Shown piece after piece: positions 35,991 to 48,267 of a stretch of 64,000 bases of DNA; position 1 is the stretch's first letter, and every line of letters begins with the position of its first letter. This DNA is from Drechslerella dactyloides. Taxonomy: Eukaryota; Ascomycota; Orbiliomycetes; Orbiliales; Orbiliaceae. A program made the position numbers and the translations under genes. The stretch lies in NCBI GenBank assembly GCA_020064725.1, contig JAGTWJ010000001.1, positions 5,704,001 through 5,768,000 of the forward strand, given 5' to 3'. The notes under the pieces were generated by a model. The model did not search any database, was not told the origin of the DNA, and was given only the letters and a program-made list of their open reading frames with translations.

Positions 35991-37509
35991 TTAGCTGTCG
36001 AGAAGAGCGGCGGCGCCTTGCTCGCTGCAGACGTAGACAACCTCATGGTCATCTGGGAAGCCGTTGAACTTGGTCGCAGAGCACTTGGAGTAGGCTATAT
36101 CATCAAGCAAGCGTCAGCATATCTCTCAACAGAACACCATACCCACAAGTCACCAACAGAGTGTAAAACTCACCTCCCATTTCAGTAAAGTACAGCCAAT
36201 CTCCAACGCTGACAACCTCTGGCAAGAAGCTGGAGCTGGAAATGCAGTCCAACCCATCACAGGTCGGCCCCCAGATCGAATACTTGACCAGCCTCTCATC
36301 CGCATCCCTCTTCCCGTATAGGAACTGGTCGCCACAGGTCAAAACCCGCGGAATAGGCGTCTGATGGTCGAACATCACGCCCGAAAAGTTCCCATACACG
36401 CCGTCATTCAGGTACAGCATAAACGAATCCTCCAACGTCACAGGATCCTCCACTGTGCGACGTGCGATGATGTGCGCGGCAACCGTGAACGCTGACGCGA
36501 CATAGTACCGGCCCGGCTCCGCGATCACCCTGACGTTGCTGGGGAAGTACTGGTCCACCGCCGGTCCGAGGACCGCGGCAATCGCCTCAAAGTTGTTATG
36601 TCCATATCCACCGCCGACGTCCAACAGTTTCATTTCGAATCCAACATCCGCGGCTTCATCAAAGACCCGGCGTGCATCTTCGACGGCTCCAACGAACGCG
36701 TTGGGGTCGTACGTGCCGGATCCGACGTGAAAGCTGACGCCGACAACGTTAAGCCCGAGGTTCTTCGCAAGCTGGAGAAGGCCCGCGGTGGAGTCGAGAG
36801 GCGCGCCGTACTTGACGCTGAGGCGGCAGAGGGCCTTCGAGTCGTCGGTGGCAATGCGTAGGAGCAAGCGGGCGTGAGGGAAGTAACGCTGGCATTTGTA
36901 CAGCTCCTCGGCGTTGTCGAAAGTCATGTGGTCGACGCCTTCGGCAGCGGCGTAGCGGATGAAGGAGGCAGTCTTGCAGGGGTGCGCATAGACGATACGG
37001 GAGGGGGAGATGCCCATCGAGAGAATGGTTTCCATCTCCTTCTTGGAGGCGCAGTCGAACCCGCAGCCGAGATTGGCAAGCAGGCGGAGGACTTGGGCAT
37101 CCGGGTTGCATTTCACCGCTGTCGGGAGTAATCATGTTAGCGGATGATGGCGATATATGCCATAAAGACGGTGTGTTCAAAACTCACCATAGAACGGTTC
37201 GATGCGAGGGAGGTTCAGTTTCCATCGCAAATGCTGACGATAGACTTCGCCTAGGTCGGCGACGAAGAATGCATCCTCGCCTCCGGCTTCGCAATTGTCG
37301 ACATTAATGGACTTGATGCGCTGAGCTAGGGCATTGGCGATTAGAGCCTTGGAGGTGGCGTTCTCTGATCCATCGTAATATGGATGTGCTGTGGCATGTT
37401 GAGTAGGCACAACAGAGGCTCCAGGCATCGATTTAATGGCTTGCGGAGATGATTGAGATGGCGAGGCAACGGCAACGGTAGCGATCGTCTCGACCTCGAC
37501 GTAGACCAT
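35991..37509 (-). CDS. Ornithine decarboxylase
   Basis: Three exons (37509-37188, 37118-36174, 36094-35991) give 456 residues. It makes putrescine from ornithine, the first step of polyamine synthesis. The PLP lysine is Lys110 (YAVKCNPD), the pyridine-stacking region is FHVGSGTYD (about 238-246), the phosphate motif is EPGRYY (about 308-313) and the active-site cysteine is Cys394 (GPTCDGLD). The C-terminus ends shortly after CSEQGAAALL. The N-terminus of about 65 residues is variable and low in complexity. The start is the ATG at 37509; an intron in the leader appears to end two bases before it. Nearly 4 kb of upstream DNA is free of genes. Confidence 0.96.
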
Positions 37510-40500
37510 ACCTAACGTCAACGGCAGTTGAGGAAGATGTCGGCTGAAGCTTGTTCGGTCGTTCTTACCCGAGCTGTTTTCTTCTCGAAATAAAGGAAGA
37601 AGTCACTCGGAAAAGTGATATGTCGGAGATATAGTCGAGACTTTGGTGTCTGCTTGTTCTCCGGCGTCGACGGTATGAAGAAGCTTCACAATGGGTTCCG
37701 GAAATTTAATATTCCAGAGAAGAGACTTTGAAGAGCATTCGATCTTGGAGGGGTGCTAGGGTGGTCGGAATACGATGCTGTCGAAACAGACTAGAGGCGG
37801 TCGCCGCAAGCCTTCCTCGTGAAGAGGAAGGTTACCAGCGGGTGAGCTATGCGGCAAAGGGTTTGAAGGACACTCGTCGCTTGGGTTTAGGGTCTCCTCC
37901 GCCTCGGCCTTGATATCTACAGGCTGAATACCGTGTAGACTTCCAGTCGGCTTTTGGTCTTGGGATTGTCGCCCGATGGGCCTAAGTTGAGAGGGGTGGC
38001 GGAGGGGGAAACCGCGGTCGCCTTGTGACGGGATCTTGAAGAGTTGATATTCTTGCGCCGAAGCCTTTGTCCTGGACAAAACAAAGGATTCGGGAAGAAA
38101 TTGCGATCAAATTGATCTGGGTGGGTAGTCGAAGCTTTTGAAGCTCGGTTGCTTCGTAGTTGCCGATTGTTTCAAAGCTGTGCCGGGAGGCTGACTTTGA
38201 ACTTTATATTAGGCAAAGCCGTGGATTTTGAGGTACAACAACGGTAGAGTCCTTCTACTACTTTCGACACTGCAGGACTTGAGAAGCCACTCGTCAGCCG
38301 GGCGAAGTCAAGAGATATTACGGGCTGGTGTCAATTGGCTATGATGTGTTCTTTATTCGCTCATAGGTGAACATCGGCGGCTCGGGCATTTCTTAAGTTG
38401 GCGGACGGAAGAGCTCGGACTTGATACCCACCTGTGCAGAATTTTCTCTTCCCCTTACAACTCGGCCTCTTGCAAAATAACCTTACGGTACTTGATTGTC
38501 GACGACGCGAATGACGTCCGGGTCGCTTTGTAAATCTTGGATCGTGGATTTAGCTACGGTAAACTAGATGTGCGGAAGGAAGGAGAGAAAAGGAGGGTCA
38601 GTTCGAGTGACGTTGCGTTGGGTGTGGTCGTCTTTTTATTTGCGCGGGTTCGAGCACCCCGTTTTCTTCTGACCAACAGCAGCCGCAGGATACCCTGGCC
38701 AACAATTTTAGGTTTTTCCTGCCAGCTTGGGCTTGAAATCCGTGGCTTCTCATTTTCACAGGTCACGGAGGGCAAAGGCGGACTGTGATGGGCTGTGTAG
38801 AAGGTGTATGTGTGTACCTTACGCGGCAGATCTCGCGCAGCAAAGGTACCTGTATGATTCACGGTTGGAACTCACTAGTCTTTCAATTGGCGCGTGAGCC
38901 AAACGGCTGGAAGGCAAAACGGAGCAGCGAAATGCAAAGATCTGGTGAAATAACTAGCTGATCGGAAGGATGAAGCTCTGGAGAATTCGAAGGGCGAGCC
39001 TGGGTTTTGTAGCTAGAATTTTAAGCACTTGCCCTAAAACCTAGGATGCTGATACCGCTTGATTCATAATCCGAAATTTTTCTCTTGAGCATACTGTGTA
39101 CGAACAAGTTAGACGCACACCGAAACAAACCATCTGCGGTGGCACAAAAGCAACAAGGAACCCGGCATCAGGCACCGGAAAAAAGTACCTCACCAATCTC
39201 GCAACTGGGGGTCAAAAATTTTTCCTTTCCGCTCGGAGTGCCCGCTGGCGGATACAGTAATGCTGAGGTATGGGTCGCACTCGAAGAAGCGAGTTCGGTC
39301 ATTCCAAGGTGAGGGATTTCTTTTCGCTCGCACGTGTCTCTCTTCTCCTCTCCAACATCGCGCTAGGAGGATGCATCGATGGCTGATATGTCCATCGGTT
39401 GAACATCGCACCAGATACACGAGCGGCTGGCGAGCAAAAAAATGACATTGTATTGGGCCGTCGTCAGTGCTGTGGGCCGTCAGTAGCACTTTAGCTGCAT
39501 GCAGAGGAATTAAGATTTTCGATGCAGTTCTGTGGCTGTTCGGCACCATGCACGCGGCACAGAGCTCATTGGCCGATGACTCGCAGGCTATCTAAATGCA
39601 CGAGCTATAATTTATCCGAGAGCTATAGCTTAATGGGTTACGCCGGAGCTGTGCAAGGTGAGGGAATGTCTGGGCGTCAATGCTGCAAATAGATATGCAG
39701 CATGCTTGGAACGGGTAATGTAGACGACCCAACCTCGGATCATATCCCTAGCTCGGTACGAGACTCTGGCGCCCACCCACCTATATCGTAGCGAGTGCTT
39801 GCATGATCGATTGTGTTCTCTCCACCCATTGCCTTGTAAGTAGCTAGTCCCGTTGTAGCGATATGCCTAGCGGGTAAAAGACGAAATGGATAGTTGGTGA
39901 CACGAACGTGTCATAACTTTAGAAACTAGAAATTCTGCATCAGTGTGGTTGCAAGCGGATTGTTGTGCTGATGCAGGCATTGTTGACATTATTGTCTCTG
40001 TAGCTTGAGTTTAGCCTCATGGTCAGCCCTGTAATCTTGAGCTGCTGTCAACATCTCCACGTGACAAATGTCCATGTATATATGATCACTGAAAACGGTC
40101 TGCATTGATCATCATCTAAAGGTACCTAGGCATATATGGATATATATCTGTTTCGTAGACCGGATGGCCATATATTAAAGAACGCCATCACGGATTTGTG
40201 TCGAGGAATTTTTATATTCAAAATCGCTCATGATACTGAATCCGGAGACGTCATTAGCATTGTTGTACTCATAGTATTAGTAAACCTGGATACTGGCAAT
40301 GGCCCAAGATATTTCGACCGAAATTGCAGCCGAGGCCACCAGTCGATCGGCCGATATATAGGACATGCGAGTAATTTTCCAGGCTGAATTTTCGGTATCC
40401 AAGTTCGCCAGCGGCAATGTGTCTGAGTATACGTGCGTAAACTCGGGGGTCAGTGCATGCGCCTATCAGGCGACTCTATGCAAATAACTTTACAGTATCA

Positions 40501-41478
40501 AGCCGTTTGTACGTCGATGTGCTAATATATACAGATATATGTTAATTAAAGAGATCGTATTCTGCCTACGAAGCTGGCCCCATCTCATGAGTCGGCACAT
40601 TCCCTGTTATGAGCACCAGCGCTATATAGGTATCTTGATATATATTGCGACCACCGCGCTACAGCTTAACACTGAGGAATCTCACAATCGGAAATGAATT
40701 GGCCCCGTGTTCTAGTTTGGTAACGAAACTAGCTAGCTATGCATCTGCAGAAACGATCGCTGCCATATTTGAAGGTTAGATATGGTACTAGGCTAAAATT
40801 GGAACGAGCTCCTATGCTCAGAGCATTAATGCCTTGGTTGTTTAATTATTATTCGAAGTTCAGTTTTGCTACTGGAAGACGAGGTAGTTGAAGCACGAGC
40901 GTGTGTCATTGAGTGCGCTGCTCTGTAGGGCTGTATAGTTCTATTTGTTTCTGATGACAGAGCACCCTGATAAACACACTGGCACTGGACGCAAGCACAA
41001 GATAGAGCATTTGTGGCTAGAAGTCAGCTTAAGCTATTATCGCAGTCGATTGGATCCACGGATGGCAGCTCCTAGGCAACGTTATCTGGTCTCGCGCTCG
41101 ACACTATCTAATCCGGAACCAATGGGACTTTAAAAATATTATGAAGCCAACATAGCCACATTGTAGCTAATATATAATGGCCGCTCTTGTAATCATCCCG
41201 GGCGTCTGTATTCGACCCTGCGAGTATGCCTTTGTAACTTGACCGTCAGAATATGAGGAGTCTTTGTTCTAGATGCAGGCACTCCGAAGAATCCGGCTCG
41301 CGAGACTAGCCGACTCCTACACGAGACGAATTCTGAAGCGAGAAATGATATGTGTTGTGATGCGTAAAATGCCACGTTTCTTGGCGCGTCTTCAAGAGCA
41401 GCTACCTTAGCTAGCTCCCGCTCTGAGCTTCAGCAACGGCTAATCCGCTCATTACGCGCCGCCGACACTCTCTGCATC
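37510..41478. other. 4-kb non-coding region upstream of ornithine decarboxylase
   Basis: No gene recognised. The part to about 39000 is likely the leader and promoter of the minus-strand ornithine decarboxylase gene. It includes a probable leader intron at 37568-37512. The right part probably holds the promoter of the roadblock gene. Several GCATGC palindromes occur (near 39500, 39712, 40456). A sequence near 38641-38660 imitates a tRNA T-arm but does not pair. Confidence 0.5.
37512..37568 (-). other. Probable 5' leader intron of ornithine decarboxylase
   Basis: Read on the minus strand, a GTAAGA donor and a GTTAG acceptor bound 57 bases with a CTCAAC-like branch region. The acceptor is two bases before the start codon, so if the intron is kept the start context changes completely. 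Confidence 0.55.
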
Positions 41479-42016
41479 ATGACCCAGGCAACTGCAATCG
41501 CGGTAGGTCTAACCAATTCCCAAGGCGATATAACCTGAACTGACCCGATCGCTATACCCTAGAACGAAGAGATCGAATCTCTCCTCTCGCGTCTTCAAAC
41601 TAAGCAGAGCGTGCAGTCGGTACTCGTCCTAGAACGGAAGACCGGCTCGATAATCCGCTCCTCCGGCAACATCGCGTCGCGGTCGAACGAGAATCTAGTC
41701 AGCGAGTATGCTGGTATGGTGTGGAGCTTTGTCAAGTCGGCGGAGGATCTCGTCAATGGGATGAATGAGGAGGTGAGCTTTTTCTCAATGCGAGGATATC
41801 TAGACGGCTCATGCTAGTGGTCTTTGCTGACGATTCGGTATATTAGGATGCCCTTAAGATGCTGAGGGTAAGGACGAAGGTACACGAGCTGTGTATTGTG
41901 CCCGGTACGTATGCGCTTGCTGCCTCTGCGTTATAGATCAATGTGGCTGATGAATCTGGTTTATGGTAGACCCGAAATTCCTCTTGATTGTTATCCACGA
42001 TACCCCTCCCGCTTGA
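41479..42016 (+). CDS. Dynein light chain, roadblock/LC7 type
   Basis: Four exons (41479-41502, 41563-41772, 41847-41904, 41970-42016) give 112 residues. The whole protein is a single Roadblock/LC7 domain: helix IESLLSRL, strand SVLVLERKTGSIIRSSG, a long central helix, then KVHELCIVPDPKFLLIVIH. Members dimerise and bind the dynein intermediate chain in the cytoplasmic dynein motor. The first exon has only eight codons. All splice junctions are canonical and in phase. Confidence 0.93.
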
Positions 42017-42508
42017 TAACTAGAGCAAAATTTGTGTTACCGTGAAGGCGGGGTGTGAACCGCTGTGAAGATGGTGGTCGAGAGGAACTTATCTTTCCTT
42101 CACAATACCAATCGGATCCCCGTGTGGCGAGACGCGATGCATGTCAGGATGCGAGGACCGGGGCGGATGTAATTCATGATCAGAGTCAGACCGGGGCCAT
42201 TTGGGTTATGCGAAACCTCGATATGGGATGGCAGTCAGGATCCTTGGAGGTGCTATTTATCCTACCATCATCCCCGATCTAACGATAATAATCGAGAAAT
42301 TTGGATACAATGCGAAGATAACCCTTCAAGGTAGACTTAGAGCTCAGGCCCTATAGTTAATGATAAACTCCTGAATACACTGGGAAACAGACAAGTCATG
42401 TAACAAGGCAGATAGCAACGGCATGAGCAACCAGTCATAACTATAACAGGCTGCGATGCAAACAAAGTAACGAAAAGCTTTGCCATTAAGGACTATTATA
42501 TAGCCAAA
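42017..42508. other. Convergent intergenic region
   Basis: Shared 3' flanks of the roadblock and rhodopsin-like genes. Nothing else is seen. Confidence 0.6.
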
Positions 42509-44262
42509 TCAAACCGTACTGGATGGAGCCAGGTTCGTGGTTACGTCACAGGCCGGAAAGCCCTCCCGGCTAGCTCTATTCACATTGCTGCTGGTTGTCT
42601 CATTCGTCGTCTGAATCCTCCGCTCGCCGTCACTGGGATTCACCCGTTTATATCTCTGGTCAACTCGTCCTAGATTCGTGAAGTTTAGACTACCGAGTAT
42701 ACTTGCTTCCCTCCGGGGTTCGCCATCCATTGACGTGGTTCGAGTTCTAGTTGTAGCGACCTCTGCTGACGCAGTGGAAATTGCCCGATTTCCGTGAATG
42801 AGGGAATCGGTTTCCGGGGCCCTGCCGCGTCTTGGGGGCCGGCTGGGCCGGCGGACATCCGCAAGCTCTGTGCCTCTAGGATTACTGTTGCCACTGGTCC
42901 GCCTCTCATGGCGATTGCGGCCTAAGATCCGGCTGCTGAACCAGGGGCTGAGATAGCGGACGAACAACGGCTTCAAGGCGGGGATCGATGCGCAGACTAT
43001 CGCCGAGTTGACTTCCACGACGGACCAGACTGCCGGCTGCACATACCCTCCTGGTTGACCATTATGAATTAACATGAGAAATATACCCTATACTAGGACG
43101 GCGAGGGGAGTTATGCTTGCGGACTGACTTGTGATGTTCTTTCCGTCATTTGGTATACTTTTAAGTTGAACCATTCGAACGATTGTTATGATGATAATTC
43201 TTTCTCACGCCCCCGTCAGCCTTCGATATATCATCTGAGTTGGCTATCAAAGGGATATAGATATAAACACTTACAGCCCACCTGTAATGAAAAGCGCAAT
43301 CAAGCCGATTTTCTTACTGGTTCGCATTTGGATAGTCCAAAGCATTGGCAGAGGTATTACCAGAATCGCAAGGTCGGTAACTGTGTTTAGAGCTGCGTTG
43401 ACAAAGAATATTGCGTCCGTATTCCTACATTTCGATCGATCATAGTCAAAGTTCCACAGCGCACGCACTGGCCGGCATGCGAATAGAAGAATTAGGATGG
43501 TGACTATGTTGTAAATGATGACTGCAGCGATGGAAGCCCGGATGAAGAACCTTTGGATCTTGTTCATGGAGACTATGAAGCGTAGGTAGAAGGCGAGTAT
43601 CGTGAGCTTGCAGAAACATATTGAAACGAAGTATATGAGCTCTGTTGCAATGAAAAACTATTCGATGAGGCTTGTCGTTAGGTTGCCCGGGGTATTGCTA
43701 TTTTCTTAGCGATCAGTACTGGCGGGAAGACTTACCTCGAGGACCGAGGTCATCCTTGTCCAGGGAATATTCCACATATCCTTCCCCAAGCCCAAAGAAG
43801 AGCTGTGTATGGCGCAAATTTCAAACGCCAATGCCGAGACCTACGATTAAACTCCAGTCGATTAGGCAGTATTACTTGAGAGTTTATATTCTATCGACTC
43901 AGATTGGAGATTTTTTTTGAAGACATCACGTACCATGGCAAATATCGTCAAGTCTATCCGCACGATATATCGTAAGTAGACGGAATTAGCATCAACTCCT
44001 GTATACAACTGTATATAGGTTGGGCAGTAAACTAACAGTCATCGGTCTGGAAACTTCGTATCAGGAACGCTCTTGTGTAAAGTCTCAGAGAACACGCTAC
44101 AATTGCGAGCGGCAGTGTTATGGCAACGCTGACTATGATAAACTGCCCCTCGTGGTTCTCGATATTGAAATTTGGTGTCACACCCGGAGGTGGGTCCAGC
44201 ATTGGCCGTAGGTCGTCTGGAAGTGTCGACCATGGCGAGATGCTGCTCGTCGTCGCCGACAT
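42509..44262 (-). CDS. Seven-helix membrane protein, fungal rhodopsin domain
   Basis: Six exons (44262-44037, 43953-43934, 43840-43736, 43657-43275, 43199-43129, 43050-42509) give 448 residues. The pattern is that of the fungal integral membrane family often annotated as rhodopsin domain: first helix after NHEGQFIIVS, RLYTRAF loop, DD-Y-LTIFAMVSALAFE, ELIYFVSICFCKLTILAFYLRF, the DLAILVIPLPMLW helix, and WSVVEVNSAIVCASIPAL. The C-terminal 150 residues are a hydrophilic tail rich in Arg and Ser. The second coding exon is 20 bases. No Schiff-base lysine of a true opsin can be assigned, so light sensing is not implied. Related genes are abundant in ascomycetes and mostly uncharacterised. Confidence 0.87.
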
Positions 44263-45660
44263 CTTTGGAGACTTGATCTGTCTACCCCCATTGACTTGTG
44301 CGATGCTATAACCGTGACATTGGCAGAGCGGCATATATTCGAGAGGAATGGTACAGTTGATGTAGGCATGGCGACATCCTACAGCACTAATAGGATACAA
44401 ATAAACGTAGCGGAAAAGTTCAGAGGATCATAGTAGATATTCTCTGCAGATCTAGATCTATCTAATTGTTTCTGCGTATAATTCTAAGCGGAATACTAGT
44501 ATATACGTATGTTTGGTCTGCGGGCCAGACACGCACGAAGTGCGTCAGTGCATTTTGCAAATTTATTCGACTTCGCCGTTAACGCGTTGTGTCCAACTTT
44601 CCGCAGACCTTGAATATACCAATCATTAGCTTGCTAGATTTGAGCTCTGGATTCTTTGAGAGGATTGTCTCCAAATATCATAATGATTTTCTGAGTTACG
44701 TTACACATAAGCAGTGTAAACATGTATAGACGTAAAGACACAATGCAGTGTGTTGTGGATGTATATCAAGCTTTTAGGCGCCATTCCCGCTCTGGCATGG
44801 TGCACTCGGGCCGCGGGTTCCGACCAGCCTCAAAAATGGCAGAAGGAGCATCGATCTCAACCACATTCTCATGCATGCGTTCAGCTACCCGTTCAGCTTC
44901 CCGTATCCGCTCAGCTATCCGTTCAGCTACCCCGAATTGCGATGCAGAAACATGATTGTGATTAACGCTGCATGCAGCTTTCTCTGAGCTATCCCCGCTT
45001 CGTGTTCAGAGATCGTGGCAAATCTCTTAGCTAGAGCAATCATGGCTTTTGGTTACACTCGATATATCTTAGTCTCGGGGACGTCGGACGCTGGCGGCGC
45101 CAAATCGGTGGTTCAGCTCCCATTAGGCGATTTTGCCACAAGCTTAAAGAAACGCCTCCGCCACCAAAGCTTTGTTGTTTTGAATCTGATTCGTCTAGTA
45201 TACGCCGCATTAGTGATTGTTTGAGTATCGTATCAAGAGCTGAATAGACGTCTGGACGCCTTCGAAAGCCCTGGCTTTTTCTCATCGTATAATTCATCAA
45301 CTTTGTCAAGGGCAGCCGAGCGCTCTCACTAATCATAGTCTCGCAATTCATGACTTTGTCAATGCGAAACTCATTGCAGTAGCCAATGTCGAGGTGGGAC
45401 TCGGGAAACCCCGAGAGCTGAGGAGTTCGAAGAGCTTTGAAAGAGGAAAGAAACTTATCTCTGTGCCCCATTCTAGCTCAGGAATTTCTATAAAGTCGAC
45501 GTTTTCCCTCTAGATATTTTGCTTACCATCATCAATCAGCCTATCCATCACCGCACTGAACGAGTCTCATATTCTTCTTGGAGCTATACTAGTTTTCTAG
45601 ACTTCCCTCTCACCGTCTTAAAAGTTCCTTGATTCTCCAGGATCCCTAAATTTATACAAA
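44263..45660. other. Divergent intergenic region with a degenerate 12-base repeat
   Basis: No solid gene. It should hold the promoters of the rhodopsin-like gene and of the orphan gene at 45661. A minus-strand frame at 45040-45471 (143 codons) starts with ATG and is not repetitive, but has no family resemblance. Confidence 0.5.
44879..44933. repeat. Imperfect tandem repeat of GTTCAGCTACCC
   Basis: About five degenerate copies of an 11-12 base unit around CAGCTA/CAGCTT, in non-coding DNA upstream of the orphan gene at 45661. Confidence 0.8.
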
Positions 45661-47043
45661 ATGAGTGCCGCTGCGGAACAAAGCCTTGCCAAATCCATAG
45701 GGGGTAGTTTTCTAAAAGGCGCAGGCAAGACACTTGCGAGCGAAGCTGGAGGCATGGTACTCAACATGGCTTTGTCAGAGCTTGGGATCAACCTTGGGAA
45801 CGACGACTCGGCCGCCTTTGCCCAGCTCAACCAAAAACTGGACCACATTACAAAGCAGCTAGACACTCTAGAATCAGAGCTTGCCAGCGATACCATCTCA
45901 ACGCGAGTCCAATTGGTCAACCAGTCCGCCAACGATCTCAAAAACAAATTTGAGAAGATGATATCTGAAGTAAAATCATACGCATCGGCGACGAACAGCG
46001 ATGATAGAAAATCTCGCCTGGGTTTTCTGATGACGTTCCGCAACAATCTCGTAGGCGATCGGATTGGTACGGATGCAGACAATATCCATGATGCAATGTG
46101 TGGCAGCGGCAGCGGAGGCAGTCTCTTGCGGGAGAAATGGAAAGACATTAAAACAGACGAGAAATTTGCGGACCCGCTTGACGCTTACAAGGCTATGAAG
46201 AAGTTTTCGTTCAAGTACCAAAAGGCCCTTGGGCACGCGGCTAGCCTCCTTAAGTTCATCGCGTACACCCAATACGACCCAGCAAATCCAAAAGCCAAAC
46301 CCTCACAGCAACAAATCGAGAATTCGAATCCCTGGGAGCTGAGGGAAATGAGGAAGATTGAAAAGTGGATGGGCGAATGGGATGAGTTGCTCGAAACAGG
46401 GTCTAACCCCGTCATTGACCGCATCATCTACAAGATGGCGTCGGCATGGATGGTCGATGAAGGTAGGGGCCAGATAGGTGTGTTCTGGGATCGGAGCGGT
46501 GGACATGGTGTCAAGATCAGAAAAAATATTAACGTTGGCGATGAAAAGCGCGATATGATCGGGCTTGGTGCCCAGGTTTATACTCTCGACGATTGGTTGG
46601 GTACGCTGTATATCCTCAGAGATAACAAAGCGGGAGATTACTATCTCCAGTTTCCAAAGGTTGGGGGCCGCAGAGACGTCGGACTTTGGCTTCCTAATCG
46701 TTTCCATCGGATATGGGACGGCGATAAGGTGGCAACCCTCGCTGACCAAGAAATGCATAATAAGCTGGTCGACGGAAAACACGCAGCATTGTATGCGCAA
46801 CCCTTTAAACTCAGAATTATTGCAAAGCCTGGCGACAAGGATGGTAATGTCTGGTTCCATATCCTTCTTGCAGCACCTGCGCCAATATGCTCGCATTGGA
46901 ACTCAGATTACACCAAAAACCATGATGTTGACCTTAAGCGTTATATGCTTCAGGCAACGGCAGAGGGCCAGGAACTAATGTACTTCAATGACGGCTGCGA
47001 AGACCAGTACGATACACAATTCTCCTTCAGATTACCTTCATAA
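45661..47043 (+). CDS. Intronless orphan, 460 aa, helical N-terminal half
   Basis: A single open frame of 460 residues with a good start context (AAAATGAG). I do not recognise a family. Residues 1-45 are rich in Gly, Ala and Ser with hydrophobic spacing and could form an amphipathic helix or a membrane-inserting segment, but there is no standard signal peptide. Residues 50-110 look like a coiled coil (LNQKLDHITKQLDTLESEL). The C-terminal half is rich in Trp, Tyr and Asp and looks beta-rich. Helical N-terminal plus beta C-terminal layouts are seen in some secreted or pore-forming proteins, but that is a guess by shape only. Lack of introns, unlike most neighbours, and the isolated setting hint at late acquisition. 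Downstream DNA is AT-rich. Confidence 0.8.
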   Translation: MSAAAEQSLAKSIGGSFLKGAGKTLASEAGGMVLNMALSELGINLGNDDSAAFAQLNQKLDHITKQLDTLESELASDTISTRVQLVNQSANDLKNKFEKMISEVKSYASATNSDDRKSRLGFLMTFRNNLVGDRIGTDADNIHDAMCGSGSGGSLLREKWKDIKTDEKFADPLDAYKAMKKFSFKYQKALGHAASLLKFIAYTQYDPANPKAKPSQQQIENSNPWELREMRKIEKWMGEWDELLETGSNPVIDRIIYKMASAWMVDEGRGQIGVFWDRSGGHGVKIRKNINVGDEKRDMIGLGAQVYTLDDWLGTLYILRDNKAGDYYLQFPKVGGRRDVGLWLPNRFHRIWDGDKVATLADQEMHNKLVDGKHAALYAQPFKLRIIAKPGDKDGNVWFHILLAAPAPICSHWNSDYTKNHDVDLKRYMLQATAEGQELMYFNDGCEDQYDTQFSFRLPS

Positions 47044-48267
47044 ATTACCAGGCCTGTTCTCTCGGTGTATACTACTCTTCTATCCTTTATATCACAAAAC
47101 TTTATATCACAAAATCATATTATGAGAGTTATACGAGTATATGTACAAGATCTATCAGCCTCTCTGTGAAGTGGTTAGGGTTAAACGTGCGACGGTGTTG
47201 CTCCTGCGGCCCCAGAATTTGATTTATTTATCGGTTGGAGGCAAGTTCGATGAAAATTATACTGACGAAACGATGCCAGTTTCGGAGTGCTTGGATATAG
47301 ATATCGATGTCTGAATGGGCGCAGGCGAAGTTAACTATTTGCAAAGCTGTCCCAAAGTCCGAATGAGATCCAGGTATGCCATGTTTAATAATAATAGACC
47401 CGAGGTGTCGCGTCGGTAAATGCGCGACAGCCAATCATTATGACGACACTGGAAATGCAAATGTTAGACTGGTAACATTCCCCAAAGTCGATCAGATGAT
47501 CCGAGATGTAGTCAGCGGTGCGTACTTAAGCAACAGGGCGGCAGTTTCCAGGGGAAGCTCTCGATGCCATCCAACGTCAATTTTCCCCGCGGCTAGTCGT
47601 CCTTTCGAATGTTTCTTGTTGTGCAGCCTAAAATGTTGGTCGACAGGCATGTGGAATGGATGGGCAGATAGACCCTCGGCAAACTGGCTATCTAACGGCT
47701 TACTTGCATTGACGCTTACAGTACAGTATACCGTGATATATTATCGATAGCAAGAATTATAAGGTCCGGCCTTCATCGCATGCGCATCGGCACTGCCGGG
47801 TATATAAAGACCCTGTGACACATTCGAAGGGTTCAAAGGTCAAGTTCCAACTCTTATCCGCAGCTGGGATATTCCGTCAAACGAGCTGGCGCTGGGAAGC
47901 ATTCGAAACTCGGTTGGCGACCTGGAGTCGAAGGCGAGGCTGGTCCGAACTCGGCAGCCTGTTTTAAGCCGAGGCTGGTTGGAACATCGCGTCGGTCAGC
48001 ACTGGCCTTCGGCCTGCGCGTGTTGGGTACCGCCAACATCCGCAACTCTTTCAATCTTCATTCGAACATAAGCAACAGATATAACTTCCTGAGGGCTCCT
48101 TCGCCACAGAAATATCCTCCAACTCCTCTGCACTGCCCTGCCTGGTCGCAGCTGCTTAATCGGGCGGTTATATATATAACAACTTCCTGCCACCTATTGG
48201 TCATCATTTAAACAGCATTTGCTTGCATCAATTCTACGTATAAGGAGGTAAAGAACCACGAATCAGG
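47044..48267. other. Intergenic between orphan and enoyl-CoA isomerase genes
   Basis: No gene recognised. The last few hundred bases should be the promoter and leader of the isomerase gene, which has pyrimidine-rich tracts near 48050-48150. Confidence 0.5.

Noticed and set aside
38641..38660. GGGTTCGAGCACCCC, resembling a tRNA T-arm
   Set aside because: The seven-base loop form TTCGAGC does not leave a five-base stem, the invariant G53-C61 pair is missing, and no acceptor or D-arm is found around it.
45040..45471. 143-codon minus-strand frame upstream of the orphan gene
   Set aside because: ATG start and mixed composition, but no family resemblance, no signal peptide and no supporting splice pattern; not enough to call a gene.
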